From Tsuneonella dongtanensis (GTDB taxonomy: Bacteria; Pseudomonadota; Alphaproteobacteria; Sphingomonadales; Sphingomonadaceae): a DNA stretch of 64,000 bases. A program made the translations under genes and the position numbers. The stretch is from the NCBI RefSeq assembly GCF_001698205.1, contig NZ_CP016591.1, forward strand, positions 62,001 through 126,000. The letters are read 5' to 3'. Positions 42,846 to 52,381 of the stretch are shown in pieces. Position 1 is the first letter of the stretch, and every line of letters begins with the position of its first letter. Under the pieces are notes generated by a model that worked only from the letters and a program-made list of their open reading frames with translations, ran no database searches and was not told where the DNA came from.

Positions 42846-43052
42846 ATGGATATGCGCAAGCTCGTCGGCGACAACTGCGCCCGTCTGCGCAAGGAGCGGG
42901 GGTGAACGCAGGAGCAACTCGCGGAGCGCTCGGGTCTCTCGCAGCAGTATCTCAGCGATCTGGAACGCGGAAAGCGGAACCCGACGATCGTGACAGTCTA
43001 CGAGATCGCGCAAGCGCTGCAGGTGTCGCATCTTGAATTGCTGATGATTTAG
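42846..43052 (+). pseudogene. XRE-family helix-turn-helix regulator with in-frame TGA
   Basis: Translation from the ATG at 42846 gives MDMRKLVGDNCARLRKERG, then TGA at 42903-42905. The same frame continues to 43052 with TQEQLAERSGLSQQYLSDLERGKRNPT and IAQALQVSHLELL, a textbook XRE/Cro-C1 domain. The stop sits where family members have Trp or Leu (R-G-x-T-Q-E), so TGG to TGA is the simplest change. The rest of the frame is intact, suggesting a recent event. It is divergent from the GIY-YIG gene across 70 bp containing GTTTACAC and GTGATAAAC, imperfect inverted half-sites that may be its old operator. Confidence 0.8.
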
Positions 43053-43633
43053 GCCTTCTCCAAGTAGCGATAATTGTCCCTGGCTGCTGTGAGCGAGCTA
43101 GCAAGCAAGGAAGTCGAGGTGAAACGGGGTCGGCAATGGTCCAGGATCAGCAGTGACCCCGCCCCGCGCATCCCACTGCCTTTGGCGGGGATATCTCCAT
43201 CGCCGCGGAATAATCTCTGACCGTGCGCATCGGCACAAATGGGCCTGGCATCGACCGCAAGGCCTCCACCGCAAATCAGACCCATCGGCCTTGCAGCGCT
43301 TGATCGTCAACACGAGACGCAGGCGCAGCTCACTTTCGCGGCACCGACCGGAAGTTATCATTGGGAACATCGAGTGCTCGAATTGCCGGACACCGATGCC
43401 CAACTTGCAAAACCAACGATAAGCGACTCAAACAAGCGTTTCCTGGCACAACCGCTTCGCAGTCCTACTGATCAAGCTGTACGCCCCTTACCTCGATCGG
43501 CAGTCACTCGCATTGGCAAGCTCAATGCCGTGCAATCTGAATGAGATTCGCATCGGGGTAGCTGTATTGTTTTATCATTCCCGCTCCATGGAACTAGGCA
43601 GGAGATCCATCAGTACGAGAAGGGGGAGATACG
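43053..43633. other. Gene-free junction between the phage module and the AT-richer island
   Basis: In these 581 bases I see no convincing gene or RNA. A 7-bp inverted repeat (CGGGGTC/GACCCCG, about 43123-43160) lies in the left part. Short open frames on both strands resemble nothing I know. Composition becomes clearly richer in A and T to the right. It may hold decayed insertion-sequence DNA and the promoter of the receptor gene starting at 43634. Confidence 0.5.
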
Positions 43634-45892
43634 ATGAAATCACGGTCACGCACGAGATTTGCTTGTAGTTGCTCCAAGCTCGCAATGGTGCCGCTGTCGA
43701 TGTTGAGTATCAGTGGGGCAGCGATCGCCCAGACAGCGCCTTCCGTCGCAGATGCCACCCCCCCCGAAATCATCGTCACCGCCAATCGGTCTGAAAGTTC
43801 AATTCAGGACGTCCCAATTTCAGTCACAGCGATCAGCGGAGACGAATTGCGCGATCGCAACGTGGTGAATCTGCGCGACGTTGTCGCGCTCGTACCGAAC
43901 TTCTCCTTTCGAGATTCAGGTTTCAACATCCAGTATAACATCCGTGGGTCCGTTTCTATCCAGACCTCGGGCTTCCAAGAGCAACCTGTTTCAACATATA
44001 TTGACGACGTTTTTCTAGGGTCACCGGTGGCAAACGACGCAGGTTTGTTCGACCTCGAGCGGGTCGAAGTGTTGCGTGGGCCCCAAGGCACTCTCTTTGG
44101 TCGAAACTCGACCGGCGGCCTGGTGAATTTCATCACCGCCAAACCGGACGAGGAATTTGGCGGATACCTTAATGTCCAGCTAGGCCGCTATTTTCATCGA
44201 GTGGCAGAAGCGGCAGTCAACGTACCTCTTGGGCCGAACGTTCGCACACGCTTTGCCGGCAAATACGTTGGCCGCGACGACTGGCAGAAAAATGTTGGCG
44301 CGGGTGGCGGCGGATTTGGAGCGCTGAATCAATTGGCCGGCCGCTTCTCTCTTGAAGCGGATCTGGGACCTGACCTGACCGCGTTGGTTCAAATCCAACA
44401 TAATCGCAACCGCGATAATCAGTATGCCAACACCGGGCTTGGCGGGAGCGATCCCAGTCGCCTTGTTCCCGGCAATGGATCGACACGATTCAACTGCGAT
44501 CTAGAGCGGATTCTAGCCGGCGCCTGTGCCGATGTCACCGGCGCAGGGGTGGTCCGTCGGGCCACTTTCATGCCGGCTGACAAGAAGGTCGTATCGATCG
44601 ATGTGAACGACGTCTACCGCGACCTAAATTTCACCAACCTAATTGGCCGTCTCACTTGGAACTTAAATGCCCAGACAACGATCACTTCGCTGACGTCTGG
44701 CCAATTCATGACCTTCCTGAACTATGATGAGTTCGATGGGACCGATTATCTTCGGTTCGGTGGTGATCGCGGAAATAAAACCAAGCAATTCCTTCAGGAA
44801 TTGAGGGTCAATGGCCAGTATGACACGATTGATTACGTTGCAGGCCTATTTTACCTTAATGTAGATTCTCGCAATACCGATGGCATCATCCCTGACCAAC
44901 CACTCCGCTTAAACCCGACAACAAAATCCTTTGCGGTTTTCGCAAACATAACCGCAAGAATCGCAGAGGGATTGAGTTTGATCGCTGGCGGACGGCAGAC
45001 TTGGGAAGATAAGGCAATTTCTGTTCGTCGTCCATTCACAGGAACAACAACGAACTCGTTTGACGACAAGCGAACGGATTCTTTTTTCACCTATCGCCTC
45101 GGCCTTCAGTATGAGCCTACTCCTGACGTGCTGCTGTTTAGCACGTACAGCACCGGCCAAAAATCGGGCGATTTCGACACTCCGAATTCCGCGACGGGCC
45201 AGACTAATTATTTTTTACCCGAACGAACTGAGTCGGTCGAAGTCGGAGCCAAGACCAGCTTTTTCAACAGAGCCCTTGTAATAAATCCGACATTGTTTTG
45301 GCAAAAGACCAAGGATTATCAGTTTGGAGCGCCGGCAATAGATCCGAACACTGGCAGACCAACGACGATAAATAATCCTATTGATTCCTATACTTCTCTC
45401 GGATTCGAGCTCGAGACGGTAGCCCGCCCGAGTCGGGGCATCGAACTTGGAGCGACTGTTGGCTATAACAGAACCGAGATCCAAGATCCGGGGACGCGCA
45501 CGCAGACGGTACAAAACGTCGTCTATCCCTTAGATGGCAACCAGATGCCCGGCACTCCTAAATGGCAGGTGAATACTTACGGTGCCTACTCGGCCGACCT
45601 CGGCGATGGCAGCTTGCTGAAGTTCCAAGGTGAATATCAGTGGCAATCCAAGATTTTCTGGGACATTTCGAACAACCCGTTTGCAATTGAGAAACCGTAT
45701 GGAATCGCGAATTTCCGGATCAACTGGTCGGATGCGAACGATCAGCTCAGTGTCGGCGCTTATGTCGAGAACGCGTTTGATAAAGAATACGCCTCATTAC
45801 GTTTCTGGCTGCCCGGATTCCCGCTGTACGTCATCCAATGGGGCAACAATCCAGGTCGCACTTACGGGCTGACAGCTGGTCTGCGTTTCTAG
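43634..45892 (+). CDS. TonB-dependent receptor of the glycan/sulfatase island
   Basis: The 752-residue outer-membrane receptor has a signal peptide ending near residue 33 (SISGAAIAQTAP), TonB box PEIIVTANRSE, plug motif RVEVLRGPQGTLFGRNSTGGLVNFITAKP, and barrel motifs LFSTYSTGQKSGDF and VENAFDKEYASLRF. It ends in Phe (TAGLRF). AGGGGGAG lies before the ATG. It leads the island and is followed on the same strand by a sulfatase gene after a 103-bp gap, suggesting import of a sulfated glycan or glycoside. The substrate is inferred from neighbours. Confidence 0.9.
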   Translation: MKSRSRTRFACSCSKLAMVPLSMLSISGAAIAQTAPSVADATPPEIIVTANRSESSIQDVPISVTAISGDELRDRNVVNLRDVVALVPNFSFRDSGFNIQYNIRGSVSIQTSGFQEQPVSTYIDDVFLGSPVANDAGLFDLERVEVLRGPQGTLFGRNSTGGLVNFITAKPDEEFGGYLNVQLGRYFHRVAEAAVNVPLGPNVRTRFAGKYVGRDDWQKNVGAGGGGFGALNQLAGRFSLEADLGPDLTALVQIQHNRNRDNQYANTGLGGSDPSRLVPGNGSTRFNCDLERILAGACADVTGAGVVRRATFMPADKKVVSIDVNDVYRDLNFTNLIGRLTWNLNAQTTITSLTSGQFMTFLNYDEFDGTDYLRFGGDRGNKTKQFLQELRVNGQYDTIDYVAGLFYLNVDSRNTDGIIPDQPLRLNPTTKSFAVFANITARIAEGLSLIAGGRQTWEDKAISVRRPFTGTTTNSFDDKRTDSFFTYRLGLQYEPTPDVLLFSTYSTGQKSGDFDTPNSATGQTNYFLPERTESVEVGAKTSFFNRALVINPTLFWQKTKDYQFGAPAIDPNTGRPTTINNPIDSYTSLGFELETVARPSRGIELGATVGYNRTEIQDPGTRTQTVQNVVYPLDGNQMPGTPKWQVNTYGAYSADLGDGSLLKFQGEYQWQSKIFWDISNNPFAIEKPYGIANFRINWSDANDQLSVGAYVENAFDKEYASLRFWLPGFPLYVIQWGNNPGRTYGLTAGLRF

Positions 45893-45995
45893 CATGTCTC
45901 GATATCGTAAATTTGAGGAGCGTTAGGATAACGATTTAGTTCTACACACCAGATTGTTCCCGCGGCGTCGGCACTTCTGAGGGAAGTTTTGTGGC

Positions 45996-47690
45996 ATGAG
46001 CCTGACCCGTCGGCAGACGACAATGCTTGGACTGCTCGGACTTAGCGGGTGCGCCTCTAAGTCACTTTGGCCCGCGACCGGCAAGTACGGCACCCGCCGC
46101 GAGGTTCGCCCGAACATCGTGCTGATTGTGTTTGAAGATATGAGTCAGCGCATCAGGGCGTTTGGTGACCCGATCGCGCGGACACCTTGGCTTGATGCCT
46201 TCGCCGAGCAATCCGTCTTATACCCAAATGCATTTGCAACCTCAGGAGTGTGCGCTCCCAGTCGATCTTCGCTAATCACCGGAGTTCATCAGCAGACGCT
46301 CGGCACTCATCATATGAGGACAAAGTCGCCGATGAAGGGGCTCGATGCAGGCGGACCGATTGATTACGAGGCGGTGCCTCCACCCTCTGTTAAAGCGTTC
46401 CCCGAGCTGTTGCGGATGGAAGGATACTACACTTCAAATAATGGTAAAACGGATTATCAATTCGGCGACCCATTCACCGTATGGGATAAGAATGGTCACG
46501 GCGCAGATTGGAGCGGTCGTCGAAACAAACAGCCTTTCTTCGCAATGTTCAACATACTTGAGACGCACGAAGGATATATTTGGCCAGAGGACCGGGAATC
46601 TGACGACCCACTTATAAACAGCATCACCGAAATAAATCGCCGCGATCTGAGAGGTAAGCGACGGCTAATCGATGCCGACGAGGTCAGGATACCGCCATAC
46701 CTGCCAAATACCCCCATTGTTCGTCGGGATTTAGCTACTCACTATGACAACATTGCCTTCGCCGAGCGCAAAGCTGGCGATATTGTAGCCAAACTAGATG
46801 CGGAAGGCCTCCTTGACGATACAGTCATCATTGTGACCACGGACCATGGCGATGGTCTGCCGCGGATGAAGCGCACCGTTTACGATAGTGGGATCAAAGT
46901 GCCGCTGATGGTTCGCCTCCCCAAAACAAAGCGAGCCGGCACGGTCGATCCTCGCCTCGTCAGCTTTGTTGATTTGGCTCCGACTATATTGGGCTTAGCT
47001 GGTGCGGACGCCCCGCCATTCATTCAGGGAAGAGACTTTCTCAACGGACCGTTACGACACTACATCTTTGCCGCGGCTGATCGTCATGACGAGGTCCCCG
47101 GGCGTACCAAGGCGGTTCGCGACGCTCGTTTCAAATACATACGAAATTGCAGACCTGATCTGGCTGTTCTACAACATTTAAAGTTCCGTGATGCCCTGCC
47201 GACGATGCAGGAAATATGGCGCTTGGCAGCGAAAGACACTCTCACTCCTGAGGCTCGTCGTCTCGTAACGGCCCCTAGTTCGCGAGAAGAACTTTATGAC
47301 ACGGTAGCCGATCCAGACGAGGTGAGAAATCTTGTTCGTGACAACCAATACCAGCATGTTCTCAGCCGCCTGCGAAATGCAATGGACGCGTGGATTATAT
47401 GCACTGGTGACCTAAGCGCTATTCCCGAGAGAGACATGGTCGAGGCAATGTGGCCACGATCTAAGCAACCGAAGACAGCTCCACCCCTAATATCCGTTGA
47501 AGACAACAGGGCCATTCTCTCAGGGGATACGCCGGGATCGAGCATCGGTTACAGTGTCGATAATCTGGATGCGTCGCGATGGATCATATATGCAGGGCCA
47601 GTCATAATACACTCGGGAATGACGATAAAGGCAAAGGCGATCCGTTACGGATATGCCGAAAGTGATACAGTCACATACAATATTGTTTGA
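45996..47690 (+). CDS. Sulfatase (formylglycine type), probable Tat-exported lipoprotein
   Basis: The 564-residue enzyme has a twin-arginine start (SLTRRQTTMLGLLGLSGC) whose LSGC is also a lipobox at Cys19, so it is likely anchored in the periplasm. The catalytic motif is Cys86-A-P-S-R90 (SGVCAPSRSSLITG); Cys86 would be oxidised to formylglycine. Metal-site residues fit Glu47-Asp48 (FEDMS) and the late TTDHGDGLPRMKRTVYD. It resembles N-sulfoglucosamine sulfohydrolase-type S1 sulfatases (SGSH-like). A C-terminal stretch of about 100 residues with a beta-rich tail is extra. No formylglycine-generating enzyme gene is in the window. It probably removes sulfate esters from an imported glycan. Confidence 0.88.
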   Translation: MSLTRRQTTMLGLLGLSGCASKSLWPATGKYGTRREVRPNIVLIVFEDMSQRIRAFGDPIARTPWLDAFAEQSVLYPNAFATSGVCAPSRSSLITGVHQQTLGTHHMRTKSPMKGLDAGGPIDYEAVPPPSVKAFPELLRMEGYYTSNNGKTDYQFGDPFTVWDKNGHGADWSGRRNKQPFFAMFNILETHEGYIWPEDRESDDPLINSITEINRRDLRGKRRLIDADEVRIPPYLPNTPIVRRDLATHYDNIAFAERKAGDIVAKLDAEGLLDDTVIIVTTDHGDGLPRMKRTVYDSGIKVPLMVRLPKTKRAGTVDPRLVSFVDLAPTILGLAGADAPPFIQGRDFLNGPLRHYIFAAADRHDEVPGRTKAVRDARFKYIRNCRPDLAVLQHLKFRDALPTMQEIWRLAAKDTLTPEARRLVTAPSSREELYDTVADPDEVRNLVRDNQYQHVLSRLRNAMDAWIICTGDLSAIPERDMVEAMWPRSKQPKTAPPLISVEDNRAILSGDTPGSSIGYSVDNLDASRWIIYAGPVIIHSGMTIKAKAIRYGYAESDTVTYNIV

Positions 47691-47774
47691 ATATTTCCGC
47701 TGCTTAGTTGCGATTCAGTCTACTTAGTGAGGACTGACGAATACGCCGATGAGCAACAAGACGAGATCGCGCTA

Positions 47775-50207
47775 TCAATCTACAGGTTCGATTTCGACCG
47801 TAAATGCAGGCGCCGAGTATTCCGCCAAGATACGTCTTTCGCCGGAAAGTTGAACTTCGACTTCCTCGTGAATGTCTTCCGAAGATTCTCCAATTTTCAG
47901 TTTCAAGGCACCTGGCTCGACGGCCAATGCGCCATCGATGCCGTGAAAGGCAAAGCTTTCGGCAGGTAGTGTAAAGGCAACGCGGCGACATTCGCGCGCC
48001 GGTACCGGAACCCGGCTAAAGGCCTTAAGCTCCAGAACGGGCCGGGTGACACTGCCAACCGGGTCGGTCACGTAAAGTTGGACGATTGCGTCTCCATCCC
48101 GACTGCTAACGTTACGAACATCTACCCAAAGCTGTATGTCGTCGCCCACTGCGTAGCTTTCGCTTTTCACCTCAATGTTTGAAAATTCAAATTCGGAATA
48201 GCTGAGGCCATGGCCAAAAGGAAACAACGGCGAAGCTTGCTGATCAGTGTAATCACCGAATACCTGGCTGCGACCGGCCGACGGTTTTCGGTTGTAGTAG
48301 AGCGGCATCTGCCCGACAGATCGCGCCAGACTAACGGGCAAGCGACCGGAAGGGTTGACCAGTCCGTACAACAGTTCAGCTATCGCCTGCCCTCCTTGCT
48401 CCCCAGGCAGCCACGCTTCGACAATTGAGCCGACATTCTCGGCTGCCCAGCTGAGATCGAGCGGGCGGCCATTCAGCAAGACAAGCACAACGGGCGTGCC
48501 GGTTGCGACGACTGACCGCAGCATCTCCTCTTGCAGGCCCATGAGCTTCAGATCGACCCGATCGTTGAATTCGCCGTCAGTGCAGTCGCGCGCCAATCCA
48601 GAGCGTCCGCCAAGGCATAGAATGGCGACATCCGCCTCACGCGCAAGATCGACTGCCTGCTGCAGCCCGCTGCGCTCGTCGCCCCTGATAGAGCAGCCTG
48701 GAAGGTATGAAATCTCAACCTCAGCGGGTGCGACACTGCGCAAGCCCTCAAAAATTGAAACGGTGGGCGGAAGATGCTCGTCCCAAGATGGTCGCTCGAT
48801 ATTGCTGGCTTTATCGTAGGCGAGATCGCTGGCTGCGGCAGGCAAAGCGAACACCATATCGCGCGGGGGCGTAGTGCGGGATGTGTCTCCCTCAAAGTCA
48901 GGCATGCCGCCGAACTGGAATTCATAGAATGAAGGGTAGTGGTAGGCTCCTTGCACCAGCCGGGCTGAATTGGCCGCCGGACCGATTAAGGCGATTTTCC
49001 CAATTTTACGGTCGAGCGGCAGAAGCGGCCCGTCGTTTTTTAACAGAATGAGCGACTTGCCGGCGACTTCGCGCGATAGCTCCACAAATTCCGCACAGCC
49101 GAAGGCTAGCCCAACAGTCCCTTCGTCGACATAACGATTCTCGAATAATCCTAGCGAAAACTTCTGCCGAAGAATCCGCCGAACCGCCCCGTCGATGTCG
49201 GCTATTTCTATCTCGCCCTCCGCCAACGCTTTGCGCAGCGCGTCGTTATATAAGTCGAGTTCTGGCAATTCGATATCTATACCGGCCTTGATTGCCTGTT
49301 TGGCAGCCTCTTGCGCGTCGACGGCACTGTTATGATAACAATGCAGACTTGACAGTGTATCGTAATCCGAAACGACCGTGCCTTCGAACCCTAACTCATC
49401 TCGGAGAAGTCCGGTGAGCAATTCGCGCGATGCACCGCAGGGCACTCCGTCGATTTCCTGATAAGCGTTCATCACACTCCCGACGCCAGCTTCGCGTATC
49501 GCGGCTGTAAATGGAGGCAGGAATGTGTCACGAAGGGCGCGATGGCCGAAATCGGCGGGCGCCCAGTTGAGCCCGCCTTGACCCCCGCTGTAGGCAATAA
49601 AATGTTTGGCGGTACAGGCTATTCTCGGGCCGCGTTCAGTTTCCTGAGCGCCTCTTATGTATGCCACGCCCATGCGCCCAGCCAGCATGGGATCCTCTCC
49701 GAAAGTTTCCTCTACCCTGCCCCATCTGTGATCGCGCACGACGTCCAGCACCGGAGCCAGAACCTGGTGCGCGCCGACTGCTTGCATCTGCCTTGCGATA
49801 ACGCCGCCAATCCGTTTGGCCAGATCGGGCTCGAACGTAGATGCTAATCCGATTGGCATCGGAAATGTCGTCGCTCCGCGGATCATCAGCCCGCCGCACC
49901 CTTCCTCATGCATGATTGCGGGGATCTTGAGCCGGGTGCGATGTTCCAACCAACGCTGGATGGCGTTGTTGTTGCGAGCCAGTTCCGCCGGTGCAAGCAA
50001 CATACTATTCCGGGTGATGTGACCTACGCCGTTGTGCAAAACGCGCACAGCCACCTCTTCGAGAACCGAACCCGCTTCGGCGATCGATCGGCCCCACACC
50101 CCCCCGATCTGCGCAATCTTCTCATCCAAAGTCATCCGCGCGAGAAGATCGTCGGCGCGCGTGTCGGTGTTTAGTCCCGCGTCTAGATATCTGGCTTCAA
50201 AAGTCAT
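47775..50207 (-). CDS. Glycoside hydrolase family 3 beta-glycosidase
   Basis: The 810-residue enzyme has the GH3 N-terminal TIM barrel with VLAPVLDVVRDHRWGRVEETFGEDP, KHFIAYSGGQGG (201-212) and nucleophile Asp281 in VVSDYDTL. The alpha/beta sandwich follows (IALIGPAANSARL, AILCLGGRSGL), then a fibronectin-III-like C-terminal domain (PFGHGLSYSEFEFSN). Members are beta-glucosidases or beta-xylosidases; specificity is not predictable. No signal peptide is seen, so it is cytoplasmic. Its ATG overlaps the stop of the racemase-like gene by 4 nt, linking the two in an operon. Confidence 0.92.
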   Translation of the reverse strand: MTFEARYLDAGLNTDTRADDLLARMTLDEKIAQIGGVWGRSIAEAGSVLEEVAVRVLHNGVGHITRNSMLLAPAELARNNNAIQRWLEHRTRLKIPAIMHEEGCGGLMIRGATTFPMPIGLASTFEPDLAKRIGGVIARQMQAVGAHQVLAPVLDVVRDHRWGRVEETFGEDPMLAGRMGVAYIRGAQETERGPRIACTAKHFIAYSGGQGGLNWAPADFGHRALRDTFLPPFTAAIREAGVGSVMNAYQEIDGVPCGASRELLTGLLRDELGFEGTVVSDYDTLSSLHCYHNSAVDAQEAAKQAIKAGIDIELPELDLYNDALRKALAEGEIEIADIDGAVRRILRQKFSLGLFENRYVDEGTVGLAFGCAEFVELSREVAGKSLILLKNDGPLLPLDRKIGKIALIGPAANSARLVQGAYHYPSFYEFQFGGMPDFEGDTSRTTPPRDMVFALPAAASDLAYDKASNIERPSWDEHLPPTVSIFEGLRSVAPAEVEISYLPGCSIRGDERSGLQQAVDLAREADVAILCLGGRSGLARDCTDGEFNDRVDLKLMGLQEEMLRSVVATGTPVVLVLLNGRPLDLSWAAENVGSIVEAWLPGEQGGQAIAELLYGLVNPSGRLPVSLARSVGQMPLYYNRKPSAGRSQVFGDYTDQQASPLFPFGHGLSYSEFEFSNIEVKSESYAVGDDIQLWVDVRNVSSRDGDAIVQLYVTDPVGSVTRPVLELKAFSRVPVPARECRRVAFTLPAESFAFHGIDGALAVEPGALKLKIGESSEDIHEEVEVQLSGERRILAEYSAPAFTVEIEPVD

Positions 50208-51049
50208 TTCCGTCTTTCTGCGTGTCCTCGCCCGCGCTTAGGCTCGAGAGTGCTTTCAGTCAGAAGTTCTCCGAAACCCGTTGCGTTTGCAGGATGGCCG
50301 GCCAGCAAACAGGCGTGCCAAAAGGCCGCTTGATTGCTCGTGACAACGGGACGATTGAATTGATTCTCAAGCCGTTCGATCACTTCCAAGGCTCTTGTCG
50401 CCGTGCAAGAGAGGAAGATTCCATCAGCAGACCGCGGATCAAGCCGGGCCACCGCGTCGATCCAGTCCTGAGCAGAGATCCTGGCGTGATCGTCATCGTT
50501 ATCGCTGCCAAAGCCGCTTGCACCAACAACTTCGATATGGTGCCTTTCAAACCATTCGATAGCCCGCTTGTTGACCTCTTCGGTATATGGTGTGGCGAGC
50601 ACGATCCGTTTAATTCGGAGCTCTTTGAACGCTGCGAGCGAGGCGGATGCCGGGTTGGTCACGGAAATTTCCCGCCGCCCCTCTTGCAAGCGGGCGGCCA
50701 GCCTCTCCGGTCCGATAATCATCGAGGCGGCTGTGCATCCGAATACTATGACATCGAGCTTCGATTCCGGGACCAACAGTTCCCCGATCCCACCGAGCCC
50801 AGCGGCGAGCGCCTCAAATGACGCGATCGTATTGGGCGTCACAAGGGGAATTCGCGTCGTGAATACTGCGACATCGCCTTCGCTCGCAGCAGCCAGACGG
50901 TGAAAATCCTGCTCTATCGCCAAGTCGGTCGATAGCGCGATGAGCCCGATCCGTGCGTCCTGGCCGTGCGGCTCCACGGTGGTTGTCGTTAGCACACTTT
51001 GAATGATGATATGTGACTCCCCTTTTTGCCGATGGCAGTCCCTATTCAA
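50204..51049 (-). CDS. Asp/Glu racemase superfamily protein (maleate isomerase / EutA-like)
   Basis: The 281-residue protein has the two catalytic cysteines of the superfamily, Cys105 in VIVFGCTAAS and Cys215 in FLSCTATRA, with RIGLIALSTD at the start of the domain and PYTEEVN in the middle. This arrangement fits maleate isomerase, arylmalonate decarboxylase or EutA of ectoine utilisation rather than true aspartate racemase. The start is uncertain: I give the TTG at 51049; a GTG at 50998 is a later option without a well-placed ribosome-binding site. It is upstream of and coupled to the GH3 gene, and divergent from an operon including an ornithine-cyclodeaminase-like gene. Confidence 0.75.
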   Translation of the reverse strand: MNRDCHRQKGESHIIIQSVLTTTTVEPHGQDARIGLIALSTDLAIEQDFHRLAAASEGDVAVFTTRIPLVTPNTIASFEALAAGLGGIGELLVPESKLDVIVFGCTAASMIIGPERLAARLQEGRREISVTNPASASLAAFKELRIKRIVLATPYTEEVNKRAIEWFERHHIEVVGASGFGSDNDDDHARISAQDWIDAVARLDPRSADGIFLSCTATRALEVIERLENQFNRPVVTSNQAAFWHACLLAGHPANATGFGELLTESTLEPKRGRGHAERRK

Positions 51050-51143
51050 GCTTGGGGCGTTCCCGTTATGAAACCTTTTGATTGGAGATACATCGGGCTC
51101 ATACGGATAGTTGGCGGGACCTTTTTTCGTTTAGTTTGAGTGT

Positions 51144-51149
51144 TATAAT
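51144..51149 (+). promoter_or_regulatory. Perfect -10 box ahead of the M20 peptidase operon
   Basis: TATAAT lies about 95 nt upstream of the GTG start at 51245, in the AT-rich divergent interval 51050-51244. No good -35 is seen 17 nt upstream, so activator help or another spacing is possible. Confidence 0.35.
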
Positions 51150-51244
51150 CACTGACCTCACTATTCTTTCGCGATCTTGAGAAGGCTCCGTGCCGGGCCT
51201 AGACCGGATCGTGATCTCCTATGGCAACAGGGAAACAATAACCC

Positions 51245-52381
51245 GTGATCGACGATAACTGGACGGTCGAACTATCTCAAAAGCTAATCCGGCTTGATAC
51301 GGTCGATCCACCGGGCAATGAGGAAGCCGCTGCGCGCGTGGTCGCCCAAGCGCTGGCCGAATATGGGATCGATGCGGAACTTCAGTCGATCGGCCCCGGG
51401 CGATCGAACCTCGTCGCTCGTGTGAAGGGATCGGGCGAAGCGGACGCTCTTATCTATTCGGCGCATTTCGACACCATTCCTGTAAATGCCGATGAGTGGT
51501 CGGTCGATCCCTTCGGCGGCGAAGTGAAGGACGGCCGGTTATATGGTCGCGGATCGACCGACATGAAGGCGGCGATGGCCGCGATGGTGGCTGCTGCGAT
51601 CCAACTAAAAGAAAGCGGACAACCGCTCAAAGGCGATCTGGTTCTCGCTTTCACCGCCGCAGAGAATACCGACTGCCGAGGTGCACATCTGCTTGTGGAG
51701 AGCGGGATCCTAGAGGGTGCCGGTGCACTTCTGATTAGCGAACCGACCTCGCTCAAGGTTTTCGTCACCGAGAAAGGTGCACTGTGGCTGCGGGCGAGTG
51801 CCACCGGCGTGTACGGGCACAATGCCTTCTCGGAGGATCGCGATGGTGATCGGGGCAATGCAATCATCCGCATGGCCGAATTCCTGACCAGAGTGCGTGA
51901 TCTCGAGCTCGATGCACCGGTTCACCGTCACTTGGGCCCTCCAACCATCAATGTGGGTCTGATCGAAGGCGGGATTTCCCGTCCCCTGATCCCGCCTTCT
52001 TGCTCGGCCTCCATCGATATTCGAACGGTCCCAGGCTTAACCAATGATGCGATCATAAAGGCGTTCGAGGCGATTGCTGGCGAGTATGTCACTATCGAAT
52101 ACGTTGATTTCAAGCCGGTGGTCGATACGGCGGATGATCACCCTTTCGTCGAACTGTGCATGGCGAGTTGCGAAAGCGTGTTCGGCTCCGCTCCAGAATT
52201 GACAGGGGTGCCATATTACACCGACGGTGCGATCATTGCGCCGGCGCTTCACATTCCGATGGTCATCCTCGGCCCGGGCGACGTCGGTAAGAGTGGTTCG
52301 ATCGATGAGTACGTCGACCTCGACAAGCTGGCCCTCGCCCAGCAAGCCTATGTCGAAATCGCAAGGCGCGCCTTGCTGTGA
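51245..52381 (+). CDS. M20-family metallopeptidase/deacylase (ArgE/DapE-like)
   Basis: The 378-residue enzyme has metal and catalytic positions His74 and Asp76 (YSAHFDTIP), Asp106 (GRGSTDMKAAMAAM) and Glu140. The usual Asp-Glu-Glu at the active site reads Ala-Glu140-Asn141 (FTAAENTDCRG): the general base is kept but the second metal-ligand Glu is Asn. A lid domain (VYGHNAFSEDR, INVGLIEGG) and a C-terminal YTDGAI complete the fold. It probably hydrolyses an N-acyl amino acid or similar amide, but the altered metal site leaves activity open. It starts with GTG, and its stop overlaps the next GTG start by 4 nt. Confidence 0.85.
   Translation: MIDDNWTVELSQKLIRLDTVDPPGNEEAAARVVAQALAEYGIDAELQSIGPGRSNLVARVKGSGEADALIYSAHFDTIPVNADEWSVDPFGGEVKDGRLYGRGSTDMKAAMAAMVAAAIQLKESGQPLKGDLVLAFTAAENTDCRGAHLLVESGILEGAGALLISEPTSLKVFVTEKGALWLRASATGVYGHNAFSEDRDGDRGNAIIRMAEFLTRVRDLELDAPVHRHLGPPTINVGLIEGGISRPLIPPSCSASIDIRTVPGLTNDAIIKAFEAIAGEYVTIEYVDFKPVVDTADDHPFVELCMASCESVFGSAPELTGVPYYTDGAIIAPALHIPMVILGPGDVGKSGSIDEYVDLDKLALAQQAYVEIARRALL

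Noticed and set aside
43049-43403. Insertion-sequence remnant (a SLLILD stretch recalled the IstB Walker B)
   Set aside because: Nothing on either side of that stretch matches IstB, and no terminal repeats or target duplication could be seen.
51188-51205. Short CCGGGC/CCGGAT hairpin in the M20 leader
   Set aside because: The arms are imperfect and short with no T tract, so it is not reported as a terminator or regulatory element.
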